Source: Armatimonadota bacterium (GTDB lineage: Bacteria > Armatimonadota > UBA5829 > JAUSEB01). Taken from it: a DNA stretch of 55,688 nt. The position numbers and the translations under genes are program-made. The DNA is taken from contig JAUSGG010000133.1 of NCBI GenBank assembly GCA_030649165.1, positions 1-55,688 of the forward strand, written 5' to 3'. Below the pieces are notes generated by a model that made no database searches, was not told the origin of the DNA, and saw only the letters and a program-made list of their open reading frames with translations. Positions 9,346 to 18,206 of the stretch are shown here, piece after piece (positions within the stretch are counted from its first letter, which is position 1; each line of letters starts with the position of its first letter).

Positions 9346-10536
9346 TTGACATTGAGCAGCGACTACACAAGCGCGCGCACGGCCAGCTTCACGGAATCGG
9401 TCATTCGTGAGATGACCCGGCGCAACAACCTGGTAAACGGAGTAAACCTCGCCCAGGGCTTTCCGGATTTCGACCCGCCGCGGGAGGTCATCGAGGCGGC
9501 CATCCGCGCGCTTCGGGAGGGCTACAACCAGTATTCCATCACCTGGGGCAGCCCGAGACTGCGGGAGGCGATCTGCGAAAAAGTCAAATGGTATAACGGC
9601 ATCGACGCCGACCCGGAGAAGAACGTTACCGTGACCTGCGGCGCGACCGAGGCGATGATGTCGGCGCTGCTGGCCATCATCAACCCGGGCGACGAAGTGA
9701 TCATTTTCGAGCCCTACTACGAGAACTACGGCCCGGACGCGATCATTTCCGGCGCAAAACCGGTCTACGTTCCCCTGATCGAGCCGGATTTCCGTTTCGA
9801 CCCGGACGACCTGCGAGCGGCGTTCACCGACAAGACCAAGGCCGTCATAATCAACACCCCTCATAATCCGTCGGGCAAGGTCTTCACGCGCGAGGAGTTG
9901 GAGATCGTGGCGGAGCTGTGCGGGAAGTACAACGCGCTGGTCGTCACCGACGAGATATACGAGCACATCCTGTACGACGGCGCCGTGCACGTGTCACCGG
10001 CGGCCGTGCCCGGACTGCAAGATCGAACCGTCACTATAAGCGGACTTTCCAAGACTTATTCCGCTACCGGTTGGCGGGTCGGCTACGTCATAGCTCCTGA
10101 GGAGATTACAAACTCGGTCAGGAAGGCTCATGACTTCCTGACGGTCGGCGCGCCGGCCCCGCTGCAGGAGGCGGGCGTGGTCGCTCTGCGCCTGCCGGCG
10201 GAATACTACACCAAGCTCGCGCAGTTCTACCAGCACAAGCGGGACCTGATCTGCGCCGAACTGTCGAACGCCGGGTTTATACCATTTCCGCCAAAGGGCG
10301 CCTATTACGTGCTGACGGACATCTCCGGCTTCAACGCGAAAGATGACGTGGAGTTCGCCCTTTACCTGGTCGAGCAAATCGGCGTGGCTACCGTGCCGGG
10401 CAGTAGCTTCTATTCGCGGCGCGAACTGGGGCGCAACAAAATCAGGTTCGCGTTCTGCAAAACGGAGGAGACGCTGCGGGCGGCGGTTGAGAGACTGGCC
10501 AGGTTGTCACAAGGGAGAGCAAACGACCATGTATGA
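9346..10536 (+). CDS. PLP-dependent class I/II aminotransferase
   Basis: This 396-residue fold-type I aminotransferase resembles aspartate/aromatic and kynurenine-type enzymes. NLAQGFPDFDPP lies near residue 34, the cofactor contacts are TPHNPSG (171-177) and D202 (TDEIYEHI), the Schiff-base lysine is K236 (SGLSKTYSATGWRVGY), and the substrate arginine lies near the C-terminus (KIRFAFCK). The cytosolic substrate cannot be fixed from sequence. No ATG is available. TTG at 9346 (5 nt after AAGGA) or TTG at 9352 (11 nt after it) is the start. Its end overlaps the next gene by 8 bases, implying translational coupling. Confidence 0.92.
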   Translation: MTLSSDYTSARTASFTESVIREMTRRNNLVNGVNLAQGFPDFDPPREVIEAAIRALREGYNQYSITWGSPRLREAICEKVKWYNGIDADPEKNVTVTCGATEAMMSALLAIINPGDEVIIFEPYYENYGPDAIISGAKPVYVPLIEPDFRFDPDDLRAAFTDKTKAVIINTPHNPSGKVFTREELEIVAELCGKYNALVVTDEIYEHILYDGAVHVSPAAVPGLQDRTVTISGLSKTYSATGWRVGYVIAPEEITNSVRKAHDFLTVGAPAPLQEAGVVALRLPAEYYTKLAQFYQHKRDLICAELSNAGFIPFPPKGAYYVLTDISGFNAKDDVEFALYLVEQIGVATVPGSSFYSRRELGRNKIRFAFCKTEETLRAAVERLARLSQGRANDHV

Positions 10537-11233
10537 CGATACCTTTCCGACTGCGCTGGTCGTGTTGGGCTTCGCCGCATTTGCCGCCTTTGTCGTTATT
10601 GCGATTGTTCTCACACTGCGCGCCCAGCAGAAACGCAGAGAGGCGCTCTTGCAGCTCGCGCTTCAATTGGGCGCGGAGTTCTACGCTGAAGATCATTTTA
10701 ACATCGACTCGCGGGCCGATTGGCGCGAGGAGTTCAGCCAGGGCCACAGCAGGCGGGTGAGCAATGTCATTTCCGGACGGATGGATGACTGGGACCTCAA
10801 AACCTGCGACTTTCACTACAAGACCGGCAGCGGCAAGAACGAGTCATCGCACAGCGTCTCAGCAATCCTTCTCGATACGGGACTTCTCTTTCCTACGTTG
10901 ACGATCCGGCCTGAGACCGTCTTTGACCGGATAGCAGGGGTTGTCGGTTACAACGATATCGATTTCGAGTCGGACGAGTTCAGCCGCAAGTTCTTCGTAC
11001 GGTCGGCGGACAAGCGGTTCGCTTACGGGATCGTGCACCCGAAGATGATGGAGTTCCTGCTTGCCGATCCCAAATGGAGCCTGAGACTGTCGTGGCAGAG
11101 TCTCATACTGCATAACAACCGGATTCTTACGCCGGAGGAGTTCCGTTACGCGATCGACCTGGGCAGGAGCTTTCTCAAGCTTATGCCCGACTATCTGAGA
11201 GAAGAGCTGCGCAAGACGCAGGAGACCGTCTGA
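10529..11233 (+). CDS. Membrane protein, DUF3137-like, LemA partner
   Basis: This 234-residue protein has one N-terminal helix (ALVVLGFAAFAAFVVIAIVL) and then a soluble domain reminiscent of the DUF3137-like proteins often encoded beside lemA: a conserved FHYKTGSG strand, LLDTGLLFPTLTIRPE, and a C-terminal helix rich in acidic and basic residues. A longer reading frame exists upstream (from 10343), but it only shadows the aminotransferase. The ATG at 10529 follows AAGGGAGAG by about 9 nt and overlaps the upstream stop. The GTG of lemA begins directly after its TGA, so the three genes form a compact unit. The function is unknown. Confidence 0.75.
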   Translation: MYDDTFPTALVVLGFAAFAAFVVIAIVLTLRAQQKRREALLQLALQLGAEFYAEDHFNIDSRADWREEFSQGHSRRVSNVISGRMDDWDLKTCDFHYKTGSGKNESSHSVSAILLDTGLLFPTLTIRPETVFDRIAGVVGYNDIDFESDEFSRKFFVRSADKRFAYGIVHPKMMEFLLADPKWSLRLSWQSLILHNNRILTPEEFRYAIDLGRSFLKLMPDYLREELRKTQETV

Positions 11234-11839
11234 GTGGAAGTACAATACTACAATTCCTACAGTCCGGCGCTGATCCCGGTGGTATTTGTCGGCCTTTTCG
11301 TGCTGTTCTTTCTGATATGGATCGTGGTGATATACAATCGGCTGGTCAACCTGCGCAATGTTATCTCGGAGTCGTGGTCGGACGTCGATACCGAGCTTCG
11401 CCGGCGCCACGATCTCATTCCGAACCTTGTGGAGACGGTAAAGGGTTACGCCGCGCACGAGCGGCAGATCTTCGAAACCGTGGCGGAGGCCCGGTCGAAG
11501 GCGATCACCTCGATGGCGACTCCGGAACGGCTGTCGGAAGATGAAAGCGGACTCGTGCGGTCAGTGCGTCAGCTATTGGCGGTGGCGGAGAGCTACCCCG
11601 ATCTAAAGGCCGACCAGAACTTCCTGCAGCTCCAGGAGGAACTGGTCAACACGGAAGACCGCATACAGGCCGCGAGGCGGTTCTACAACGGCAATATTCG
11701 GGAATACAATACGGTCGCCCAATCTTTCCCGTCGAGCATTATCGCCGGGGCGTTCGGGTTCGGGACGAGGCAGTTCTTCGAGATCGAAGACCTCGTTGCC
11801 CGCGCGGTTTCGTCGGTAGTGTTTCAGCAGAGCTCGTAA
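11234..11839 (+). CDS. lemA: LemA family protein
   Basis: This 201-residue protein has the LemA plan: a single membrane helix (about residues 11-33, IPVVFVGLFVLFFLIWIVVIYNRL; the run is described in part only) with a short outside N-terminus, then a long helical bundle. Diagnostic motifs are NVISESWSDVDTELRRRHDL, LIPNLVETVKGYAAHE and the C-terminal NTVAQSFPSSIIAGAFGF. LemA proteins are membrane proteins of unclear role. The GTG start touches the TGA of the preceding gene, which indicates coupling. Confidence 0.92.
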   Translation: MEVQYYNSYSPALIPVVFVGLFVLFFLIWIVVIYNRLVNLRNVISESWSDVDTELRRRHDLIPNLVETVKGYAAHERQIFETVAEARSKAITSMATPERLSEDESGLVRSVRQLLAVAESYPDLKADQNFLQLQEELVNTEDRIQAARRFYNGNIREYNTVAQSFPSSIIAGAFGFGTRQFFEIEDLVARAVSSVVFQQSS

Positions 11840-11914
11840 TGGTGGTATAAGAGGAGTTGAGGGTTGAGGGAAAACCAGAGAGGGCCCTCGTGAAGTGGGA
11901 CAGGAGACACAGAC

Positions 11915-12157
11915 ATGACGACCGATACCGCTGAGATAGTTCGGAAAGCACTGGATGCCGACGGCAGGATAACTTCCAAGACAATTCACGTATCGGCTGA
12001 GGACGGCTCAATCGTTCTGCACGGAGTGGTGGACAGCCTTGCGGAACTGGGCATTGCTCAAGAGATAGCGGAGGCCGCGGCGGGAGTGAAATCCATCGAA
12101 AACCATCTGAAGATCGACGGAGAGGTGGACACGGGGCCATGCTGCCCGCAGATGTGA
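11915..12157 (+). CDS. Small BON-domain protein
   Basis: This 80-residue protein consists of one BON fold. It has an alternating pattern with ITSKTIHVSAEDGSIVLHGV, the hallmark glycine of the VxLxGxV strand, and GVKSIENHLKI at the end. A CCPQM tail carries two cysteines. No signal peptide is seen, so this copy is probably cytoplasmic, unlike OsmY-type periplasmic BON proteins. It is 75 bp after lemA on the same strand and is followed by a 13-bp perfect hairpin that probably ends the transcript. Confidence 0.85.
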   Translation: MTTDTAEIVRKALDADGRITSKTIHVSAEDGSIVLHGVVDSLAELGIAQEIAEAAAGVKSIENHLKIDGEVDTGPCCPQM

Positions 12158-12160
12158 AGT

Positions 12161-12202
12161 CATCCAGGTCGGATGCTTTTCTGCGAGCGTCCGACCTGGA
12201 TG
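12161..12202. terminator. Hairpin between convergent genes
   Basis: Perfect 13-bp stem, CATCCAGGTCGGA with TCCGACCTGGATG, and a 16-nt loop. There is no long U tract. It sits between the BON gene and the convergent FG-GAP gene, so it may serve both strands. Confidence 0.6.
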
Positions 12203-12236
12203 TTGAGCAGGAATAAGCTTCGTCAGTCGTCTTGTG

Positions 12237-15200
12237 CTAGGGCCAGAGCCGTCTGATACAGCCGGCGGCGTTTCCCAAGATCAACCTCTCGTAGTGTACT
12301 TCGGGCCAGTCACCGACGGCCAGCAGACTGACCGGGCCGGTCACCGTCACCCAGTCCCCCGTATACCAGTCCCCCGGCCAGCATCTGACGCGCACACCGA
12401 CGTTCGCCTCAAGGTCCGTGTATGTGCCGTCCAACAAGTGAGAGCCGTCGTCAACATACATGTAAAGGCCCGTCTCGCTCTTTTGGGTCACGACCCCATA
12501 CGTTGTGGCCTGCATCCCAACGGTGTTGACGCCCGACGCGCCCGTGATCCCCCGCTGCCCGGCCCCCGTTATCGGGTCGTAGCACCAATCGCCGCCGCCA
12601 ACCGCGCGGTTGCACATGAGCGGCGCATTCGAGCCTGGCGGCGGAGACAGCGGCGTCATTCTTGTGAGCCCGCTGGAACAATACGTGATCGAACCGGGAT
12701 CGTTTGCGTCGATGTACCTCTCACCGTCTGCAGTAGTTCCCAGGGTTCCAATGACGCTTACCGTGTCGCCCGTAATGAAACCGTGGTAGTCGCGATGGAC
12801 CCGGATGCCGGTGAGGCCGCGCCTAACGTACAGGAAATAATGGTCGTCCGGGAAATGCTCCAGGTACTCCTGCACGCCATACACCTCGACGCACTCGTAG
12901 GTAACCTGAGACTCATCGGGGAGGCCCTTAAGTATCTCCACGGTATGTTCGGTCGCCCATAGGCCACCGGCAAAGGCGGTGTCTACGGCCTGGACGCTCC
13001 AGTAATATTCGTCGGCGGGCAGGAACTTAAGTTTCCAGGACCGCTTCTTCTGCGCATTGCCTATGGCAGGCAGACGGCGGTAGCCGGACGTCTCGTTCAG
13101 GTTCGCCATCCCGCAGAACACATCGTCGTCTCCCGGCGTGGTCCCCACCCGAAGATTGTACGAAAGACCGGATTGCGGAGTCGCGTCGTCATCGGCCGCC
13201 TGCCAGGAGAACACCGCATCGCCGCCCTCGAAGGTGACAGAAAGGCCCCGCGGGCCCCATGGCTGCATGTTGGTGGGATGATCTCCTATGTTGCAGTAGA
13301 TCCTGCTGATGCGCAAAGGCATGTTAATTCCGTCAGTTGCTCCCGCGAGCGCCAGGTCCAGGTCTCCATCGTTGTCCCAGTCGGCCCAGGCCAGAGAGCA
13401 ACGATCGACACCAGTCAGTCCCGCGGCAATGTCGGTGAACGCGGTAACGTTGTTTCTGTAGATCCTGCTGATGCGGCCACTGCCGTCGCTCATGCCGGCA
13501 AGAGCCAGGTCCAGTTTACCATCGTTGTCATAGTCGCCCCAGGCCAGAGAGCAATGGTCAACGCCGGTCAGATCCGCGGTGGTGGGGGCAAACGAACCAC
13601 CATCGTTGCCATAAATCTTGCTGACGCGAGCGCTGCCGTCGAAGCCCGCGAGCGCCAGGTCTAGGTCGCCGTCGTTGTCATAGTCGCCCCAGGCCAGAGA
13701 GCAGTCGGAAACGCCGGTCAAACTCGCGGTGGTGGGGGCAAACGAACCACCATCGTTGCGATAAATCTTGCTGACACGAGCGCTGCCGTCGAAGCCGGCG
13801 AGCGCCAGGTCCAGGTCGCCGTCGTTGTCGTAATCGGCCCAGGCCAGAGAGCAGTCGGAAACGCCCGTCAGACCCGCGGCGATGGGAGTAAACGAACCAT
13901 CAACGTTACTATCGTTGCGATATATCTTGCTGACGCGAGCGCTACCGTCGAAGCCGGCGAGCGCCAGGTCCAGGTCGCCGTCGTTGTCATAGTCGCCCCA
14001 GGCAAGAGCGCAGTCGGAAACGCCGGTCAAACTCGCGCCGATTGGCGCGAATGAACCGCCACCGCCTATCTCGTTGCGATATATCTTGCTGACGCGGCTG
14101 CTGCCATCGAAGCCGGCGAGCGCCAGGTCCCGATAGCCGTCGTTGTCATAGTCCCCCCAGGCAAGAGCGCAGTCGCGAACGCCGGTCAGACTGACGTAGG
14201 CATCAACGAAGTCATACTGGTCATTGCGGTACAACTGGCTGATTGAAGAGGTGCTGGAGCCCGCTCCGGCAAGCGCCAGGTCCAGGTCTCCGTCGTTGTC
14301 GTAATCGCCCCAAGCCAGAGAACAGTCGGAAGCCCACTGCGTCCACGAATCGGCGACCGGCCAGTCACCCGACGCTACCTCGGCCGCCCAGGCCGACCCG
14401 GCGAACGCCGCGTCGATCGCCTGAACGCTGCAGTAGTATTTCTGCGAAGGCAGCACGTTCTCTGCTTTCCAGGAGAGATTCTTTTGAGCGTTGCCTGTCG
14501 CGGGCAACCGCCGGTAGCCGGACCCGAGGTCCGCCATCCCGCTGAACACGTCGGCTCCTCCCGGCGTGGTTCCCACCCGAAGGTTATATGAAAGGCCGTT
14601 TTGAGGAGTCTGCGCATCGGTCGCCGCGTTCCATCTCACGGTCAGGGTACTGCCTATTACGGTCGTTGACAGCCCGGTCGGCGTCACCGGAGCAGTGTTG
14701 ACCGCCGTCCCGTTGTTGCGGTAGATATAGCTTACGAACACGTTCTCATCGCCCCCTGTGTTTCCCGCGAGCGCCAGGTCCAGGCGGCCGTCGTTATCGT
14801 AGTCGCCCCAAGCGACGGATGAGTGAAAAACGTTTAACAGGCCCGCGCCAATGTCGTTGAACGCCGGGTTATCGTTCTGGTAGATTCTGCTGATTTTCTG
14901 CATGCCATTGTTTTGACCCGTAAGCGCGAGATCCAGATAGCCGTTGTTGTCATAGTCGCCCCAGGCAAGAGAGCAGTATTGGACACCGGCCAGCATCGCC
15001 CCACTGTCGGTGAACGAGCCGCTGCCATCCTGGTTGTGGTAGATAAGGCTTACGCACGAACCCTCGAACTGCTCGCCGGCCAGCGCCAGGTCAAGATAAC
15101 CGTCGTTGTCGTAGTCGCCCCACGCAAGAGACGTACCTTCGGCAACACCTACCAGCCCCGCGCCGACGACCTCGGAGAATATACCGTAATCATTGCTGTA

Positions 15201-15929
15201 GATTTTGCTCACGCGACCGCCAGCCGTATTTCCCACGATCGCGAGGTCCAGACGTCCGTCGTTGTTGTAGTCGCCCCACGCAAGAGAGCCGCTGTAAACG
15301 GGAGTCAGATTCGCTTCTCCGTAGGTGTCCTCCACGAACTCGCGGTTACCACCCGCCTGCTTAATGTTCGCGTAGATCTTGGTGAGCGGGGCGTTAAAGT
15401 CAGAGCCGGCAAGCGCCAGGTCCAGGTCACCGTCGTTGTCATAGTCGCCCCAGGCAAGAGAGCAGGCGGCTACACCCGTCAGCCCCGCTCCAATATCGGA
15501 GAAGTAAGTCGCATACGGCCACGGCCGAGGGTCATTCCTGTAGATCTTGCTCACGAGCACGTTGCCGTTGGCCATGCCGGCAAGAGCCAGATCCAAGTCA
15601 CCGTCGTTGTCGTAGTCGCCCCAAGCCAGACAGGGTTGGAAGGCAACGGGTTCGAGGCCCGCGCCAATATCGATGAAGGTTGTCATACCCATATACGTGT
15701 CGTTCCTGTAGATCTTACTGACGAGGGCGCCGCCGGTGGAGCCGGCAACCGCGAGGTCGAGGTCGCCGTCCCCATCGTAGTCGCCCCAGGCAACAGAGCA
15801 GTCGGCAACACCAGTCAGATTAGCGCCAATCTCGAAGCCTGCCGTTGCCGGGAGGCCCCCCATCGGGACCAAACCGAGCATCGCCAACAGAGCAAACACC
15901 GTCTTCGTCAAATCACTAGCCTTTCTCAA
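12237..15929 (-). CDS. Giant exported FG-GAP/VCBS repeat protein (7+7 repeats)
   Basis: This protein of about 1230 residues starts with a Sec signal peptide (KTVFALLAMLGLVPMGG...ATA). Fourteen repeats carry the Ca-binding core WGDYDNDGDLDLALAG. They fall into two groups of seven, each followed by a fibronectin-III-like domain (SGLSYNLRVGTTPG and FAGxxWA in both copies). Seven FG-GAP repeats make one beta-propeller, so two propellers are expected. An OB-fold-like C-terminal module with MCNRAVGGGDW and TGAGQRG follows. The TTG at 15929 is preferred because GAGGAGGT lies 8 nt upstream; the upstream ATG codons have no ribosome binding site. A cell-surface or secreted binding role is inferred. Confidence 0.85.
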   Translation of the reverse strand: MRKASDLTKTVFALLAMLGLVPMGGLPATAGFEIGANLTGVADCSVAWGDYDGDGDLDLAVAGSTGGALVSKIYRNDTYMGMTTFIDIGAGLEPVAFQPCLAWGDYDNDGDLDLALAGMANGNVLVSKIYRNDPRPWPYATYFSDIGAGLTGVAACSLAWGDYDNDGDLDLALAGSDFNAPLTKIYANIKQAGGNREFVEDTYGEANLTPVYSGSLAWGDYNNDGRLDLAIVGNTAGGRVSKIYSNDYGIFSEVVGAGLVGVAEGTSLAWGDYDNDGYLDLALAGEQFEGSCVSLIYHNQDGSGSFTDSGAMLAGVQYCSLAWGDYDNNGYLDLALTGQNNGMQKISRIYQNDNPAFNDIGAGLLNVFHSSVAWGDYDNDGRLDLALAGNTGGDENVFVSYIYRNNGTAVNTAPVTPTGLSTTVIGSTLTVRWNAATDAQTPQNGLSYNLRVGTTPGGADVFSGMADLGSGYRRLPATGNAQKNLSWKAENVLPSQKYYCSVQAIDAAFAGSAWAAEVASGDWPVADSWTQWASDCSLAWGDYDNDGDLDLALAGAGSSTSSISQLYRNDQYDFVDAYVSLTGVRDCALAWGDYDNDGYRDLALAGFDGSSRVSKIYRNEIGGGGSFAPIGASLTGVSDCALAWGDYDNDGDLDLALAGFDGSARVSKIYRNDSNVDGSFTPIAAGLTGVSDCSLAWADYDNDGDLDLALAGFDGSARVSKIYRNDGGSFAPTTASLTGVSDCSLAWGDYDNDGDLDLALAGFDGSARVSKIYGNDGGSFAPTTADLTGVDHCSLAWGDYDNDGKLDLALAGMSDGSGRISRIYRNNVTAFTDIAAGLTGVDRCSLAWADWDNDGDLDLALAGATDGINMPLRISRIYCNIGDHPTNMQPWGPRGLSVTFEGGDAVFSWQAADDDATPQSGLSYNLRVGTTPGDDDVFCGMANLNETSGYRRLPAIGNAQKKRSWKLKFLPADEYYWSVQAVDTAFAGGLWATEHTVEILKGLPDESQVTYECVEVYGVQEYLEHFPDDHYFLYVRRGLTGIRVHRDYHGFITGDTVSVIGTLGTTADGERYIDANDPGSITYCSSGLTRMTPLSPPPGSNAPLMCNRAVGGGDWCYDPITGAGQRGITGASGVNTVGMQATTYGVVTQKSETGLYMYVDDGSHLLDGTYTDLEANVGVRVRCWPGDWYTGDWVTVTGPVSLLAVGDWPEVHYERLILGNAAGCIRRLWP
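13560..14110 (-). repeat. Near-identical tandem repeats inside the FG-GAP gene
   Basis: Repeats 10 to 13 of the second propeller are nearly identical at DNA level with a period of about 145 bp (blocks containing GSFAPTTASLTGVSDCSLAW). This suggests recent duplication or gene conversion and is a possible place for assembly collapse or repeat-number variation. Confidence 0.7.
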
Positions 15930-16243
15930 ATACTTCAGACCTCCTCGGTGGAATTCGAGCCCGCGCATATTCGAGCCTACGAATTGTTTGACCAGCTTTT
16001 GAGCTGGAGTCCGCAAACTTTAAGTATACGCGCCGATCTGTGAACGCTGCGCCAGACTATCACGCAGGATTCACCATTATGGCGGCTAGGCTAATCGTAG
16101 CTGGGACAGAGCAGGCTGTCAACCGGTAATGTTACCAGGTTTTGTCGAGTGGCTTAAATTATCTTGAATGGCGCTTAAGCTAAGAGGCGCGCAGTCGAAG
16201 TGCGGATGTGGCAGGAACGAATATAGGGTTCGCCCATGGTCGC
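15930..16243. other. Leader and promoter region of the FG-GAP gene
   Basis: No gene is seen. It contains the GAGGAGGT site (15939-15946), a leader of about 158 nt and the promoter module at 16094-16140. A TATACT-like box near 16021-16026 (minus strand) lacks a matching -35. Confidence 0.6.
16094..16140 (-). promoter_or_regulatory. Conserved operator plus promoter, copy 1
   Basis: On the minus strand ACCTGGTAACATTACCGG is followed at once by TTGACA, a 17-bp spacer and TACGAT. GGTAA-CA-TTACC is a perfect palindrome abutting the -35 box, a layout typical of an activator site. Near-identical modules precede the giant exported proteins ending at 36638 and 54549. Confidence 0.7.
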
Positions 16244-16756
16244 TTATCTCAGCGGTTTGCTCATCCTTAAGCTCATGGCGTCGTAGCCGAGTTCTTTGTA
16301 GAGATCGCTGGCGCCTTTGTTGAACGCCCAGACGTTCAACTCGGCGCTCGTCGCGCCGCGATCGAGACCCCAAGCGTGCGCAGCCTTCATCAGAAGACGC
16401 CCAATGCCTCGCCTCCGATACTCGTGACCGACCACCACGCAATCGATGAACGCCAGTGTGCGCGGAACGAACCCGGGACCCTCTTGTGACTTGTCGATCA
16501 TCCGGACGTGCGCAAACCCGGCAATCCCGCGGGCGAGTTCCGCGAGAAGAATCACCTGAGTTTCGTTCCCAACGGCGGCCTCTACGAATTCCCTTGTGCG
16601 AACAGGGCCCTGATATTCCCGAAGGATGTGGGGAAGTTTCCCTCGGTGCAGAGAGTCGATCTCGTCGAACAGCTCGCAAATCCGCTCGTAATCGTCGATG
16701 GTCGCCGCACGGACCCGGCAGTCGGCAGGGAGGTTCTCGGGCTTGGAGCCGCTCAT
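16244..16756 (-). CDS. GNAT family N-acetyltransferase
   Basis: This 170-residue single-domain GNAT protein has a characteristic acetyl-CoA loop in VVVGHEYRRRGIGRLLMKAAHAW (R-R-G-I-G at about residues 115-119) and a C-terminal NKGASDLYKELGY segment. The amine acceptor cannot be predicted. Its ATG overlaps the TGA of the sulfatase gene (ATGA), so it is the second gene of a coupled pair, though a functional link to sulfatase is not obvious. Confidence 0.9.
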   Translation of the reverse strand: MSGSKPENLPADCRVRAATIDDYERICELFDEIDSLHRGKLPHILREYQGPVRTREFVEAAVGNETQVILLAELARGIAGFAHVRMIDKSQEGPGFVPRTLAFIDCVVVGHEYRRRGIGRLLMKAAHAWGLDRGATSAELNVWAFNKGASDLYKELGYDAMSLRMSKPLR

Positions 16757-18123
16757 TTCGTCTCAACAAGCAATTTCTGCAGTCGCGCCTTCAGCGCCGC
16801 GAGGGTCTTCGCATGTGAAGCGTCGTTCACCAGGTTGCGCATCTCCACGGGGTCGTTCTTCAGGTCGTACAGCTCGGGCGTGTTGTCCGAGTCGGGATAC
16901 TCGATGTACTTCCATCTCCGCGTCCGGACGCCGCGGTTGGTCGGGACGGCGAAGCCCCCTTCCCTAAAGTATTCGTACAGGAAATCCGTGCGCCAGCCTG
17001 AGGTCTTGCCCTTCAGCAGTGGTCGGATAGACTTTCCTTGTGTCCCGTTCGGCGGCTGCGCTCCAGCCAGATCCAGAATGGTAGGGCAGATGTCGATGTT
17101 CAGAACCATCTGATCGTTGACGGTCTCCGGGTGGACGAGTTTCGGATATCGTACAAGGAAAGGTATTCGGATCGACTCCTCGTACATAGCGCGCTTGTCC
17201 TTGAGCCCGTGCTCGCCCTGGAAAAAGCCGTTATCACTTGTGAAGATAACAACGGTGTTGTCGAGAACGCCGAGGCTTTCCAGAGTTGACAGAACCCTGC
17301 CGACGCTGTCGTCGATTCCCACGACGGTACGGTTGTAGTTGCGTATGAAATTGTCCAAACGATCTTCTTTTGCCGCGAGAGCCGTCCCCTGAAACTCGCG
17401 AACCCACTTCGGTTTGCCCTCCAGGTTTTCGCGTATGCTGGCCGGGCGGGGTATCTTTACATCTTCGAACAGCTTCGAGTGCCTCAGCGCGGGTTCGAAG
17501 GTAGCGTGAACGGCCTTGTGCGCCAGACACAGGCAGAAAGGCTTGCTCTTGGGCTTCTTAAGCCATTCGACCGCCTGCGCGGTGAGCAGATCGGTCACGT
17601 ATCCGTTGGTCTGAACTCGCTGACCGTTGATGTTCAGAAGAGGGTCCCAGTAAGCTCCCTGCCCCTTGAAGCTGACCCAATGGTCGAAACCCGGACGGGG
17701 ATCGTCAATGTTCCCCATATGCCACTTGCCGACGTAAGCGGTCTCGTAACCGGCCTTCTGCAGGACCTGTGGAAAGGTCTCGGGCAGTTGGCCCTTGAAA
17801 TTGCCGTTGTTGACTACACCGTGCCGGTGCGCGTATTGGCCCGTCAGGAAACAGGCCCGGCTGGGAGAGCAAAGGGAGATGGTCACGAATGCGTTGGTGA
17901 AGCGGACGCCTTCCTTTGCGACGCGGTCCATATTGGGCGTGCGCAGGAACGGATGCCCGGCGCAGCTCATGGCGTCGTAGCGCTGGTCGTCGGTCAGGAT
18001 GAACACGAAGTTCGGCCTGTCCTCCGCGGCTGACGCGCCGCGCAGGTCGACGAACGGGAGGCTGAGGGCGGCGGCCCCCGCTCCTGCGATGAACTGACGT
18101 CTGGATAGTTCTTTGGCGCTCAT
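16753..18123 (-). CDS. Tat-exported type I sulfatase
   Basis: This 456-residue arylsulfatase/choline-sulfatase-type protein hydrolyses sulfate esters, probably of polysaccharides, outside the cytoplasm. The N-terminus is a Tat signal (SRRQFIAGAGAAALSLP, residues 8-24). Metal ligands D45 and D46 lie in LTDDQ. The formylglycine cysteine C85 is in CSPSRACFLTG, which needs an anaerobic or FGE-type activating enzyme not seen in this window. FTSDNGFFQGEHG supplies further metal ligands. ATG at 18123 is chosen because AAGGAG lies just upstream; the longer frame to 18186 has no such site. It follows the GH63-like gene on the same strand after an 83-bp gap with a hairpin. Confidence 0.92.
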   Translation of the reverse strand: MSAKELSRRQFIAGAGAAALSLPFVDLRGASAAEDRPNFVFILTDDQRYDAMSCAGHPFLRTPNMDRVAKEGVRFTNAFVTISLCSPSRACFLTGQYAHRHGVVNNGNFKGQLPETFPQVLQKAGYETAYVGKWHMGNIDDPRPGFDHWVSFKGQGAYWDPLLNINGQRVQTNGYVTDLLTAQAVEWLKKPKSKPFCLCLAHKAVHATFEPALRHSKLFEDVKIPRPASIRENLEGKPKWVREFQGTALAAKEDRLDNFIRNYNRTVVGIDDSVGRVLSTLESLGVLDNTVVIFTSDNGFFQGEHGLKDKRAMYEESIRIPFLVRYPKLVHPETVNDQMVLNIDICPTILDLAGAQPPNGTQGKSIRPLLKGKTSGWRTDFLYEYFREGGFAVPTNRGVRTRRWKYIEYPDSDNTPELYDLKNDPVEMRNLVNDASHAKTLAALKARLQKLLVETK

Positions 18124-18166
18124 AAGTCTCCTTTCCCCGATCGGTCGGGTGAGTCCTTCTACGGCG

Positions 18167-18194
18167 GCTTCGGCTTCAAAGAACAAGCCGAAGC
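18167..18194. terminator. Intercistronic hairpin
   Basis: Perfect 10-bp stem, GCTTCGGCTT with AAGCCGAAGC, and an 8-nt loop, between the GH63-like gene and the sulfatase gene. No U tract follows, so attenuation or RNA processing is as likely as termination. Confidence 0.5.
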
Positions 18195-18206
18195 ATCAAC
18201 TCTCAA

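Noticed and set aside
10343-10528. Upstream extension of the DUF3137-like protein
   Set aside because: These codons shadow the aminotransferase in another frame; the ATG at 10529 has a ribosome binding site.
13560-14110. CRISPR-like array
   Set aside because: The regular period is coding FG-GAP repeats with conserved reading frame, not short repeats with unique spacers.
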